The translations under genes were made by a program, and so were the position numbers. This document shows, in pieces, positions 44,947-52,751 of a stretch of DNA of 64,000 nt. Positions within the stretch are counted from its first letter, which is position 1. The number at the start of each line of letters is the position of its first letter. This DNA is from CAIVPM01 sp964615145 (lineage in GTDB: Bacteria; Bacteroidota; Bacteroidia; Chitinophagales; Chitinophagaceae). Location: assembly GCA_964615145.1 (NCBI GenBank), contig CAZTOP010000006.1, positions 30,321-94,320 of the forward strand, read 5' to 3'. The notes under the pieces were generated by a model. It searched no databases, was not told the origin of the DNA, and saw nothing but the letters and a program-made list of their open reading frames with translations.

Positions 44947-45891
44947 TTATTCTACACCAATTTTATCGGCAATTAGGTATTCGTTTCTTACAGCCGAGTT
45001 TCTTGAAATCAACTCTGCAATGAAACCAGCTAAAAAAAGTTGCATTCCAATGATCATAACAACTAAAGCAATGTAAAATGCTGGACGATTGGTTAATGCA
45101 AACTGCCTGTCTATTATTTTTTCAAATAATAAATAAATACTCATTGCTAAACCTGCCATAAAACAAATTGTGCCATACAAACCAAAAAAATGCATAGGTC
45201 TTTTGCCAAATTTGCTTACAAAATTTATGGTTGCTAAATCTAAAAAACCATTTACAAATCTTTCCCATCCAAATTTAGTTACCCCAAACTTTCTTGCTCT
45301 ATGTTCTACTACTTTTTCCCCAATTTTTTTAAACCCATTCCATTTTGCAATTACAGGTATGTATCTGTGCATTTCTCCATAAACTTCAATACTCTTAACG
45401 GTTTTACTTTTATATGCTTTTAGTCCGCAATTAAAATCGTGAAGTTTAATTCCACTACTCCATCTTGCAGCACCATTAAAAATTTTTGAAGGAATATTTT
45501 TAGTGAAAGTGTTATCATATCTCTTTTTTTTCCAGCCACTAACTAAATCAAACCCATCATTCATAATCATATTATATAAAGCTGGAATTTCATCTGGGCT
45601 ATCCTGCATATCAGCATCCATAGTAATTACAACATCGCCCCTTGATGCTTTAAACCCTTCATTCAATGCAGCACTTTTACCATAATTTCTCTGGAATTTA
45701 ATGCCTTTGAAATTGTTGTTATTGTTGCTTATCTTCTGTAATACTTCCCAACTATTATCTGTACTTCCATCATCAATCATAATTACTTCATAAGAAAAAT
45801 TGTGTTGATTCATTACGCGTGTAATCCATTCACTCAATTCTGGCAATGACTCGTCTTCGTTGAACAATGGTACAATTACCGAAATATCCAT
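44947..45891 (-). CDS. Family 2 (dolichyl-phosphate mannosyltransferase-like) glycosyltransferase with two C-terminal membrane segments
   Basis: A 314-residue GT-A glycosyltransferase of the ArnC/GtrB/DPM1-like type, which transfers a sugar from a nucleotide donor to undecaprenyl phosphate on the inner membrane. The N-terminal domain shows ISVIVPLFNEDESLPELSEW, VIMIDDGSTDNSW, KSAALNEGFKASRGDVVITM then DADMQDSPDEIP with the DxD motif. The C-terminal third has two membrane helices (TICFMAGLAMSIYLLF and AFYIALVVMIIGMQLFLAGF). I chose the ATG at 45891 (MDISVIVPLFNE); a TTG at 45903 would add four residues. It is 14 bases downstream of the DUF4199 gene. The order matches a glycan-lipid assembly operon. 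Confidence 0.93.
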   Translation of the reverse strand: MDISVIVPLFNEDESLPELSEWITRVMNQHNFSYEVIMIDDGSTDNSWEVLQKISNNNNNFKGIKFQRNYGKSAALNEGFKASRGDVVITMDADMQDSPDEIPALYNMIMNDGFDLVSGWKKKRYDNTFTKNIPSKIFNGAARWSSGIKLHDFNCGLKAYKSKTVKSIEVYGEMHRYIPVIAKWNGFKKIGEKVVEHRARKFGVTKFGWERFVNGFLDLATINFVSKFGKRPMHFFGLYGTICFMAGLAMSIYLLFEKIIDRQFALTNRPAFYIALVVMIIGMQLFLAGFIAELISRNSAVRNEYLIADKIGVE

Positions 45892-45905
45892 AGATAGTTT
45901 CAAGT

Positions 45906-46400
45906 TTAATTATTATTATTTTTTAGAGATGCTACAGTACTTATTAAGGAACCAATAATACCCAAAAATAATGTACTCATTAATGTAAAAGCAAAATACA
46001 TTGCCCTAGCAACACTTTTGGCTTTTTCCATATTTTCTTGTAATCCTTTTTCGTCAATTGGACCAGTTTTCTTTAAATCAATAACCTGCCTTTTGATAGA
46101 CTCTTCAATAAAGTTTGGAAAAAATATATAAACAGCTAATATATTGTAAATAAAAAAAACACAAGCAACAACTGCCGTTACTTTAAAGCCATAAGAAAAC
46201 AGTGTGCTAAATGTTTTCTCCTGTTCAACTTCCTTACTAAATAAGTATACACTAATAAATATGCCTATTATAATTATAGCACCAAATACAATACTTGACC
46301 AATCTTTAAAATTAGTATTGGTAAAATGAGTCATCATATTGAAGCTTATTAAAACAGCTGCAACAATTAATCCTTTATTTATATGTGATTTTTTTTGCAT
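45906..46400 (-). CDS. DUF4199 membrane protein
   Basis: A 164-residue inner-membrane protein with about four hydrophobic segments (KGLIVAAVLISFNMMTHF; SIVFGAIIIIGIFISVYLF; GFKVTAVVACVFFIYNILAV; YFAFTLMSTLFLGIIGSLIS). The pattern of paired helices separated by a KEVEQEKTFSTLFSYGF segment matches DUF4199, a small Bacteroidota family of unknown function. It lies one base after the dihydroorotase-like gene and 14 bases before the family 2 glycosyltransferase, so it is co-transcribed. In related genomes DUF4199 genes often sit next to dihydroorotase-like genes and a glycosyltransferase (general recollection, not checked). A structural or regulatory membrane role is possible; none is shown. Confidence 0.88.
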   Translation of the reverse strand: MQKKSHINKGLIVAAVLISFNMMTHFTNTNFKDWSSIVFGAIIIIGIFISVYLFSKEVEQEKTFSTLFSYGFKVTAVVACVFFIYNILAVYIFFPNFIEESIKRQVIDLKKTGPIDEKGLQENMEKAKSVARAMYFAFTLMSTLFLGIIGSLISTVASLKNNNN

Positions 46401-46401
46401 A

Positions 46402-47664
46402 TCAATTTAAATGAAGCATTCCTTTATGAATAGTTCCAACAACTTTACCTTGTTGTTTTATATTAAAAAATGGCGAGTTTGTTGATTTGCTTTTGTTATT
46501 TTCTAATGTTAAGACTGAAGAACTTTTTCTATCGAAAATTGTAAAATCGGCTTTTGCTCCTACTTCAATTTTCTCTAATGGTAGTTTAAAAATTTTTCTA
46601 GCATTGGATGTCAATAAATCAACAAGTTTTTCATTAGAAAGCTGGGGCAAAACTGTATTCAATGATGAGAATAAAGTTTGCAAGTTAATTATACCATTTT
46701 TTGCATATTCAAATTCACAAATTTTTTCATCTGTATGATATGGCAGGTGATGAGATGCAATACAATCAACCTTTCCATCTAAAACAGCTTGTCGTAGGTT
46801 CAGCATATTTTCTCTTGTACGTAATGGAGGGTTTACTTTTAAGTTGGAGTCATAACTTACTATATCTTCATCACAAAAAAGAAGGTGATGAGGTGTAACA
46901 CTACAAGTTATTTTTAATCCACATTTTTTAGCTTCGTCAATTAAATTAATTCCTTCGATTGTAGTAACTCCCGTTATATGCAGCTTACTTTCTGTGTATT
47001 TTAGAAGTTCAATATCACGTTTAATAAATAAATTTTCAACAAAAGCAGGAAGTCCCGGAAGCCCAAGCTGAGTTGAAATAATACCTTCATTAATGAGTCC
47101 ACTTTTATTAAAACTAGTATCAACAGGCATTTGAATAACTATACCATCAAAAGCTTTTATATATTGTAATGCTTTTAAGAACAAATTAGCAGCTTGAACT
47201 GGCTTTACCCCATCAGTGAAAGCAATGGCACCTATTGCTTGCATATTGTACATTTCTGATAGCTCGGCTCCTTCATTTTTCTTGGTTATAGAACCAAGTG
47301 GCATCAGGTTAATTGGAGAATATTTAGATTTTTCTACTACATAACTAACTTCAGATTGACTACTAATTGTTGGGTTTGTATTGGGCAAAATAAATACATT
47401 CGTAAATCCTCCAGCAATTGCTGCTAAACTTCCAGACAAAATATTTTCTCTGTATTCAAAACCTGGGTCACAAAAATTAGAAAAAATATCCACCCAACCT
47501 GCTGATAACATTAATTCAGGATTATCAACAATAAAATCAGCTTGTGCATTAATATCTTGCTGTATATTTTCTATAATTCCATCCTTGATAAGTACATCAA
47601 CAATTTGATTATGATGGCTAGATGTTACATCAATAATTTGTATTTTTTTTAATAGAATAAGCAT
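46402..47664 (-). CDS. Dihydroorotase-like amidohydrolase lacking the metal-binding HxH motif (probable pseudoenzyme, PyrC'-type)
   Basis: A 420-residue dihydroorotase homologue. The fold is clear, with SAGWVDIFSNFCDPGFEYRE, AAIAGGFTNVFILPNTNPTI, CSVTPHHLLFCDED and a C-terminal amidohydrolase segment (VGAKADFTIFDRKSSSVL). In active dihydroorotases the first motif reads PG.VDxHVHLREPG, where the two His bind zinc; here they are Phe and Asn (VDIFSNF). The later catalytic Asp (TDHAPH) is His in IASHHLPYH. The later His (HITGVTT, PHHL) remain. It therefore probably cannot make dihydroorotate, and resembles the PyrC' partners of aspartate carbamoyltransferase, or a structural protein. It is co-transcribed with a DUF4199 gene and glycosyltransferases. 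Confidence 0.85.
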   Translation of the reverse strand: MLILLKKIQIIDVTSSHHNQIVDVLIKDGIIENIQQDINAQADFIVDNPELMLSAGWVDIFSNFCDPGFEYRENILSGSLAAIAGGFTNVFILPNTNPTISSQSEVSYVVEKSKYSPINLMPLGSITKKNEGAELSEMYNMQAIGAIAFTDGVKPVQAANLFLKALQYIKAFDGIVIQMPVDTSFNKSGLINEGIISTQLGLPGLPAFVENLFIKRDIELLKYTESKLHITGVTTIEGINLIDEAKKCGLKITCSVTPHHLLFCDEDIVSYDSNLKVNPPLRTRENMLNLRQAVLDGKVDCIASHHLPYHTDEKICEFEYAKNGIINLQTLFSSLNTVLPQLSNEKLVDLLTSNARKIFKLPLEKIEVGAKADFTIFDRKSSSVLTLENNKSKSTNSPFFNIKQQGKVVGTIHKGMLHLN

Positions 47665-47679
47665 TCACTAGTTTTAAAT

Positions 47680-47997
47680 CTATTTACGTGATGGTCTTGC
47701 TGGTTTTTGTGGTCCAGTATTATCAAGTTGTATAGAGGTATTAAAAACAAAACAAATTAATAGTATAAGAATTAAAATCCAGAAGATATAGTTAATTATA
47801 TTATTACCTTTTCTGAATCTTTTTGTTTGTTTGCTTGATGCATTATGCAAGTCGTGAACACTAAAGAAAACAAAAAAAGTTTTTATAAAACCCATTTTTC
47901 TGCTGCTTTTTGACTGCAAAAAAAGAGTTAATTTTAAAATCACAAGTATTACTAGAATGATAATAGAATAAAGTGAAATCTGATCTAATAACTTCAT
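47680..47997 (-). CDS. Small two-pass membrane protein of unknown function
   Basis: A 105-residue protein with two membrane segments (LYSIIILVILVILKLTLFL at about residues 9-27 and IINYIFWILILILLICFVF at about 67-85) joined by a basic cytoplasmic loop (QSKSSRKMGFIK, SSKQTKRFRKG). The C-terminus is Pro-rich and basic (NTGPQKPARPSRK). I do not recognise a family. It is the first gene of the minus-strand operon and lies 15 bases upstream of the dihydroorotase-like gene. A helper role at the inner membrane, near the glycosyltransferases, is possible. ATG and spacing are normal, and the coding frame is well conserved in amino-acid character, so I think it is real. Confidence 0.7.
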   Translation of the reverse strand: MKLLDQISLYSIIILVILVILKLTLFLQSKSSRKMGFIKTFFVFFSVHDLHNASSKQTKRFRKGNNIINYIFWILILILLICFVFNTSIQLDNTGPQKPARPSRK

Positions 47998-48085
47998 AAA
48001 ATAACGATGAGTGTTGCAAATCTAAAATAACAAGACTAATAATTAAGAAATTCTTTTAAAAGAAAAAAGAGTGATAACAATTAAA

Positions 48086-49576
48086 TCAATATTTGTTTGC
48101 TATAATCATATCTGCAGCAATCTTTGCACTTTGTAAACATAGTGGAATACCCCCTCCAGGATGAACACTACCTCCTACAAAAAAAAGTTTTTTATACCTA
48201 TTTGAAAAGTTAGGATGCCTAAGAAATGCAGCTAGTTTAGAATTTGAACTAGTTCCGTATAGTGAACCCAAATAACTTGAAGTTTTAATCTCAATTAATT
48301 TAGGATGGAGCAATGATTCAGATTCAATAAAATCTTGAATATGAGTTTTTAGCACTGAGTTAATTTTATTAATAATGTTTAACCTAATTTCAGGAATCAA
48401 ACTGTCCCAATCAAAACTTGACTTGGAGGGAACATTTACCATTACAAACCAATTTTCTTTTCCAATGGGTGCTTGAATTCCAGGTTCACATTTACTTGTA
48501 ATATTTATGTACACAGTTGGGTCGTTATAAACTTCCATTTCATTAAAAATAGAGTTAAATTCCGCCTGATAATTATTGCTAAAAAAAATATTATGTAAGT
48601 CTAGTTCTTTGTATTCTTTATTAATGCCCCAATAAAAAATTACTGCACTACTACTTCTTTCCTGCTTTAAAACTTTTGCTGCTGAAGCTTCATTGTTCAA
48701 TAATTTTTTATATGTAAAGTAAACATCACTATTACTTACAATATAGTCAGCAAATACATTTTCATTGTCAACTACAATTCCTTTAACAATATTGTTGCTT
48801 GCAATAATTCTTTCAACATTTGAATTAAACCTAAAAGCAACTCCTTTTTTTTTGCACAACTCCATTAATGCATTTGTAATAGCAATCATACCTCCTTTTG
48901 GATAGTAAGTTCCATCGTTTAATTCTAAATGTGGAATTAGTGATAGCATTGCAGGAGCTTTATATGGGTTACTACCATTATATGTTGCAAAACGATTAAA
49001 TAATTGTATTGTTTTTGTATTGCTAAATTGACTCGAATTATATTGGTGAAGTGTTTTAAATATGAACTTAATCTTTGCAGATTGGATAACTGAAACAATG
49101 TTTTTGTTAAAGTATGTTTTTATTTTATGTAAAGAATTGTTTAAAAAAAAAGTTCCAGTTTTATTGTATAATTTTTTAGACGCTTGGAGATAGGATATAG
49201 TATTATTAATACTTTCGCCAAGTTTTTCTTTTAATTCATTGGCAAGTTTTTCATTTTCAGTAAAAGCATTTATAACAGTTCCATCATCGTAAAAATACTT
49301 AAATGATATCTCTTGTTTTTTGTAGGAAAAATAATCTTCTATACATTCATTTGAAAATTGGAATAACTCTTCGAAAATTTGCGGAGCTGTAAATAAACTT
49401 GGACCTGCATCAAAACTAAATGCACCATTTTTAAACCCAGATAATTTACCACCCGGATAATCATTTTTTTCAAAAACTTCGACCTCAAATCCGCTACTAG
49501 CAAGCCTTGCAGCAGTAGCTAAACCTGCAACGCCAGCACCAATTACTATTACTTTTTTTTTATTTTTTAACCTCAA
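48086..49576 (-). CDS. crtI: Phytoene desaturase (CrtI-type carotenoid desaturase)
   Basis: A 496-residue FAD-dependent desaturase of the CrtI family. The N-terminal dinucleotide motif is VIVIGAGVAGLATAARLASS with EVEVFEKNDYPGGKLSGF, and the C-terminal FAD and membrane-association motif reads FVGGSVHPGGGIPLCLQSAK. CrtI adds double bonds to phytoene to form coloured lycopene or related carotenoids, using oxygen-linked FAD. The start is TTG at 49576 (MRLKNKKKVIVIGAGVAG); no ATG lies between it and the FAD motif, and it begins one base after the crtB stop. The gene is co-transcribed with crtB. Other carotenoid genes (cyclase, ketolase) are not in the window. The exact number of desaturations cannot be predicted. 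Confidence 0.93.
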   Translation of the reverse strand: MRLKNKKKVIVIGAGVAGLATAARLASSGFEVEVFEKNDYPGGKLSGFKNGAFSFDAGPSLFTAPQIFEELFQFSNECIEDYFSYKKQEISFKYFYDDGTVINAFTENEKLANELKEKLGESINNTISYLQASKKLYNKTGTFFLNNSLHKIKTYFNKNIVSVIQSAKIKFIFKTLHQYNSSQFSNTKTIQLFNRFATYNGSNPYKAPAMLSLIPHLELNDGTYYPKGGMIAITNALMELCKKKGVAFRFNSNVERIIASNNIVKGIVVDNENVFADYIVSNSDVYFTYKKLLNNEASAAKVLKQERSSSAVIFYWGINKEYKELDLHNIFFSNNYQAEFNSIFNEMEVYNDPTVYINITSKCEPGIQAPIGKENWFVMVNVPSKSSFDWDSLIPEIRLNIINKINSVLKTHIQDFIESESLLHPKLIEIKTSSYLGSLYGTSSNSKLAAFLRHPNFSNRYKKLFFVGGSVHPGGGIPLCLQSAKIAADMIIANKY

Positions 49577-49577
49577 A

Positions 49578-50423
49578 TTATAATTTATTTAACTTGTGCG
49601 AAATCAATGCTTTTACTAATATCATTAGCTTATAAAAATTTGAAATTCTAATACGGCTCGATAATATTTCTGATGATGAAATACTTTTTATTTTATTAAA
49701 TAATGATACATAATAACAATATGCCACATAAACCCCAAGCCTTGATTTTATTGGCAACTTGTAAATACCAATTAAAGCCAATTCAAAATCTTTTTTTATA
49801 TCTTTTTCAATTTCCTCTTTGTCTGTCTCTGTAAAATTATTAAAGTCACAATTTGGAAAATACATTCTATTCAATGCTTCATTATCTGCTTTAATATCTC
49901 GCAAAAAATTTATTTTTTGAAAAGCTGCACCTAAACTTTTTGCATAAGGCTTTAGTTCTGCGTATAACTGTTGTTTTTTTTCGCAAAAAACCTGTAAGCA
50001 CATTAAACCAACCACTTCAGCACTTCCGTAAATATACTGTTCGTACTCTTGCCGGTTATACTCCTTTTTGGTTAAGTCCAACTCCATACTAAATAAAAAT
50101 GCATCAATCAAATCTTGTTCAATGTTGTATTTATTTACTGTCATTTGAAATGAATTCAACAAAGGATTTAGGCTTATTTTTTGCTCTATTGCAAGTTTAA
50201 CTTCTTTTTTAAAATCGTTTAATAAAGCAATTTTGTCGAATTGATGAAAACTATCTACTATTTCATCTGCTAATCTTACAAAACCATAAATATTATAGAT
50301 TGGCTGACGCAAATCTTTATGCAACAAAAAAATTGCACTAGAAAAACTAGTACTATATTTTTTTGTTGTGTACTTGCTACATTCATTACTAATTTCAGTA
50401 AACAAGTCAATGTTTGATGTCAT
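49578..50423 (-). CDS. crtB: Phytoene synthase (squalene/phytoene synthase family)
   Basis: A 281-residue trans-isoprenyl diphosphate synthase that joins two geranylgeranyl diphosphates into phytoene. The first Asp-rich motif ADEIVDSF lies near residues 52-59, after YNIYGFVRLADEIVDSF, and the second, NFLRDIKADNE, near residue 173, with YIYGSAEVVGLMCLQVF between them as in the family. These Asp residues bind the Mg2+-diphosphate groups. The protein is soluble or membrane-peripheral. It forms a two-gene operon with crtI, whose TTG start is one base after the stop codon, so the two are probably translationally coupled. Length is slightly short of some bacterial homologues but complete. The neighbour at 50462-50842 is on the same strand, 38 bases upstream. 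Confidence 0.93.
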   Translation of the reverse strand: MTSNIDLFTEISNECSKYTTKKYSTSFSSAIFLLHKDLRQPIYNIYGFVRLADEIVDSFHQFDKIALLNDFKKEVKLAIEQKISLNPLLNSFQMTVNKYNIEQDLIDAFLFSMELDLTKKEYNRQEYEQYIYGSAEVVGLMCLQVFCEKKQQLYAELKPYAKSLGAAFQKINFLRDIKADNEALNRMYFPNCDFNNFTETDKEEIEKDIKKDFELALIGIYKLPIKSRLGVYVAYCYYVSLFNKIKSISSSEILSSRIRISNFYKLMILVKALISHKLNKL

Positions 50424-50461
50424 TATTTTTTTGATGTTTTATAAAGTTATTATTGTATTCA

Positions 50462-50842
50462 CTAGAAAGGCAAATCATCAACTAGCTCATCAGGTGGAGT
50501 TTGATGGCTATAATCAGTTGGTGGTGCTTCAGCAGTATTTTCAGAAGAAAGTTTCATTGTTTCCATACGCCAAGCATCTAAATTAGTAATGTAATTCTCC
50601 TTGCCATCCTTCGTCCACTTAGTCCCTTTTATGTTAAAAAAAACTTTAACATCATCACCACTATTAAACCTATCGGGCATTGCAGTTTTATCTTGAACAC
50701 ACTGAAACTTTACATAGTTATTAATAATCCTTCCATTGATTTCGTCAGATTTTTCAATTACAAACTCTCTGGTTTTAAAAGTTTCAGTACGCTGAATTGT
50801 GTCATATTTTGCAACTAATTTCCCTGTTATTTCAAAGCTCAT
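50462..50842 (-). CDS. DUF3127 domain protein with SSB-like acidic tail
   Basis: A 126-residue protein of the DUF3127 family. The core (SFEITGKLVAKYDTIQRTET, FKTREFVIEKS, IINNYVKFQCVQDK, GDDVKVFFNIKGTKW) has the strand pattern of an OB fold, and DUF3127 proteins are related in shape to single-stranded DNA-binding proteins. The C-terminus ends in DELVDDLPF, close to the DDDIPF tip by which bacterial SSB recruits partner proteins. I chose the ATG at 50842 (MSFEITGKLVAK), which fits the family; an upstream ATG at 50872 would add ten residues. The protein is cytoplasmic. The function of the family is not established. It may bind single-stranded DNA, as inference. Confidence 0.85.
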   Translation of the reverse strand: MSFEITGKLVAKYDTIQRTETFKTREFVIEKSDEINGRIINNYVKFQCVQDKTAMPDRFNSGDDVKVFFNIKGTKWTKDGKENYITNLDAWRMETMKLSSENTAEAPPTDYSHQTPPDELVDDLPF

Positions 50843-50941
50843 TTTATATTTTTTTATCAAATGTAGTTTCAAAAAAAAATTAGCAACAAAAAAAAATTAT
50901 TTGTTGTATTTATACTTAATTTTCCGTCTTATTACTGATTT

Positions 50942-51691
50942 ATGATATTGCCAAAAACCAAGTTTCAGATACTATTTATAACAGCATTTATTTTTCTTGA
51001 AGGATGCACAATAAAACCACCACAAGTTGATTACAGCGAATACAAAATAGATACAAAATACAGCATTGATAGTAGTTACATTAGAATGCTAAAGCCTTTT
51101 AAAGATAGCCTAGACCTAACAATGAATGCTGTAATTGGCTTTTCAGTAAATGGTTTATACAAAAAACAACCAGAAAGTCCTCTTGGCAATTTCATGACTG
51201 ATGCTATAAAAAAAATGGCTGAAAAAAAATTTAATAAAAAAATTGATGCTGCATTTGTAAATTTTGGTGGTATTAGATCTTATTTACCCAAAGGAGATAT
51301 AACCATTGGCAAAATTTTTGAACTAATGCCTTTCGATAATTTAATAGTTCTACAAGAAATAAATGGTGCTACTTTAAAATTATTTCTCAATAAAGCTTGT
51401 GAAAAGGGCGGTTGGCCAGTTTCTGAAGGTTTAGTTTATGAAATAAAGGATAAGAATGCAATTAACATATTTATTAATGGGAAGCCAATCGACGACACAA
51501 CCATTTATACTATTGCTAACAGCGACTATATAGCAAATGGTGGTGATAATTGTGATATGTTAAAAAAAATACCAAAACAAAACATAAATTATTTAATGCG
51601 TGACGCCATAATTGAATACACAAAACAATTAACGTTAAATAGTAAACCAATTGACGCAAAAATTGAAAATAGAGTAGTATATGGAAAATAG
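50942..51691 (+). CDS. Lipoprotein carrying the 5'-nucleotidase C-terminal (substrate-binding) domain
   Basis: A 249-residue lipoprotein. A short signal with lipobox FLEGC places Cys22 as the lipid anchor. From about residue 60 it matches the C-terminal domain of UshA-type 5'-nucleotidases: ESPLGNFMTDAIKKMAEKKF, AAFVNFGGIRSYLPKGDIT, LMPFDNLIVLQEI, and the late YTIANSDYIANGGDNCDM, which holds the nucleotide-base loop. There is no catalytic metal domain in this gene; it is encoded by the next gene, which overlaps by 11 bases (51681-51691). In standard 5'-nucleotidases both domains are in one chain with the metal domain first. The two products probably assemble in the periplasm. Confidence 0.9.
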   Translation: MILPKTKFQILFITAFIFLEGCTIKPPQVDYSEYKIDTKYSIDSSYIRMLKPFKDSLDLTMNAVIGFSVNGLYKKQPESPLGNFMTDAIKKMAEKKFNKKIDAAFVNFGGIRSYLPKGDITIGKIFELMPFDNLIVLQEINGATLKLFLNKACEKGGWPVSEGLVYEIKDKNAINIFINGKPIDDTTIYTIANSDYIANGGDNCDMLKKIPKQNINYLMRDAIIEYTKQLTLNSKPIDAKIENRVVYGK

Positions 51692-52610
51692 TAGAAGAAA
51701 GTTTATTAAAAATTCGGTATTGGCAAGTGCAGCCTTAACGCTGCCAACAATTATTAGTGCAAAGGAAAATGACAATAATTTTAGGTCGCTCACTATTTTA
51801 CACACCAATGATGTGCATAGCAGATTAGATCCATTTCCAATGGATGGTAGTAATAATGCAGGTTTAGGAGGTGTTGCAGCAAGAGCAAATGTTATAAAAC
51901 AAATTAGAGATACAGAACAAAATGTATTATTACTTGACGCTGGAGATATTTTTCAAGGAACTCCGTATTTTAATTTGTACAAAGGCGAACCTGAAATAAA
52001 AGCGATGAGTATGATGGGGTATGATGCAGCAACAATGGGTAATCATGATTTTGATGGTGGTATCGAAAACTTTGCATTACAACTAAACCACGCAAACTTT
52101 CCAATTATTAACTGCAATTACGACTTTACAAACACACCAATGCAAGGCAAAACTTTACCCTATAAAATAATTGAAAAAGGCAATATTAGAATTGGTATTT
52201 TAGGAGTAGGTGTTGAATTAAAAGGTTTAGTTCCTGATAATTTATATGGAAATACAATTTACCAAGAACCTATCACTAAAGCTAATGAAACAGCAGAAAA
52301 ACTTAGGAAAGAAGGTTGTGAATTAATAGTCTGCTTGTCTCATTTAGGCGACAAGTATAATGATGCAACTGTAAGCGATGAAATACTTGCCAAACAGAGT
52401 TTTGACATCGATTTAATCATTGGAGGACATACCCATAGACTATTCCCATACCCTAGAAAATATAACAATAAAAATGGAAGTGATGTATTAGTAAATCAAG
52501 TGGGTTGGGCCGGTATGCATTTAGGCAGATTAGACTATCATTTTTTTGGGAAAAGCAGAAAAAAAATGTCGAAAGCCCATACTGTAATTTTGACGAAAAA
52601 AACAAATTAA
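51681..52610 (+). CDS. Metallophosphatase domain protein of the 5'-nucleotidase type, with twin-arginine-like signal
   Basis: A 309-residue periplasmic metallophosphatase. The N-terminus MENSRRKFIKNSVLASAALT is a twin-arginine-like signal (SRRKFIK), which suggests export folded with its metals. The catalytic domain shows ILHTNDVHSRLDPFP (first D-x-H), LLDAGDIFQGTPYF, TMGNHDFDGG (GNHD), CLSHLGDKYND and IIGGHTHRLF, the full di-metal site of calcineurin-like 5'-nucleotidases. There is no C-terminal substrate-binding domain; it is in the preceding gene. The 11-base overlap implies translational coupling and a two-subunit nucleotidase for releasing phosphate or nucleosides from nucleotides in the periplasm. 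The exact substrate is uncertain, as homologues also cut sugar nucleotides and CoA-type compounds. Confidence 0.92.
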   Translation: MENSRRKFIKNSVLASAALTLPTIISAKENDNNFRSLTILHTNDVHSRLDPFPMDGSNNAGLGGVAARANVIKQIRDTEQNVLLLDAGDIFQGTPYFNLYKGEPEIKAMSMMGYDAATMGNHDFDGGIENFALQLNHANFPIINCNYDFTNTPMQGKTLPYKIIEKGNIRIGILGVGVELKGLVPDNLYGNTIYQEPITKANETAEKLRKEGCELIVCLSHLGDKYNDATVSDEILAKQSFDIDLIIGGHTHRLFPYPRKYNNKNGSDVLVNQVGWAGMHLGRLDYHFFGKSRKKMSKAHTVILTKKTN

Positions 52611-52664
52611 AAAATATTTTTTTTTCAACATAAAACTTCCATATTCGCACTCCGGCTAAAGTTT

Positions 52665-52684
52665 TTTTCCACGAATGTGAATAA
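52665..52684. promoter_or_regulatory. Pair of candidate DnaA boxes upstream of dnaA
   Basis: TTTTCCACG (52665-52673) resembles the DnaA box TTTTCCACA with one mismatch. TGTGAATAA (52676-52684) is the reverse complement of TTATTCACA, which fits the consensus TTATNCACA. The two are inverted and two bases apart, 68 bases upstream of the dnaA ATG. They could serve DnaA autoregulation. Too few boxes are seen to call this an origin. Confidence 0.4.
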
Positions 52685-52751
52685 GAAAAAATGATAGTCT
52701 AAAACCCAACAACTAATATTACTTAACATATAAAAATGTTCTTAAACTAAA

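Noticed and set aside
48051..48064. Palindrome TTCTTTTAAAAGAA after crtI
   Set aside because: It is AT-only except two pairs, lacks a loop and T-run context, and is expected by chance in such AT-rich sequence.
52611..52751. Replication origin next to dnaA
   Set aside because: Only two box-like sites and no AT-rich unwinding repeats or box cluster were seen, and Bacteroidota origins are often remote from dnaA.
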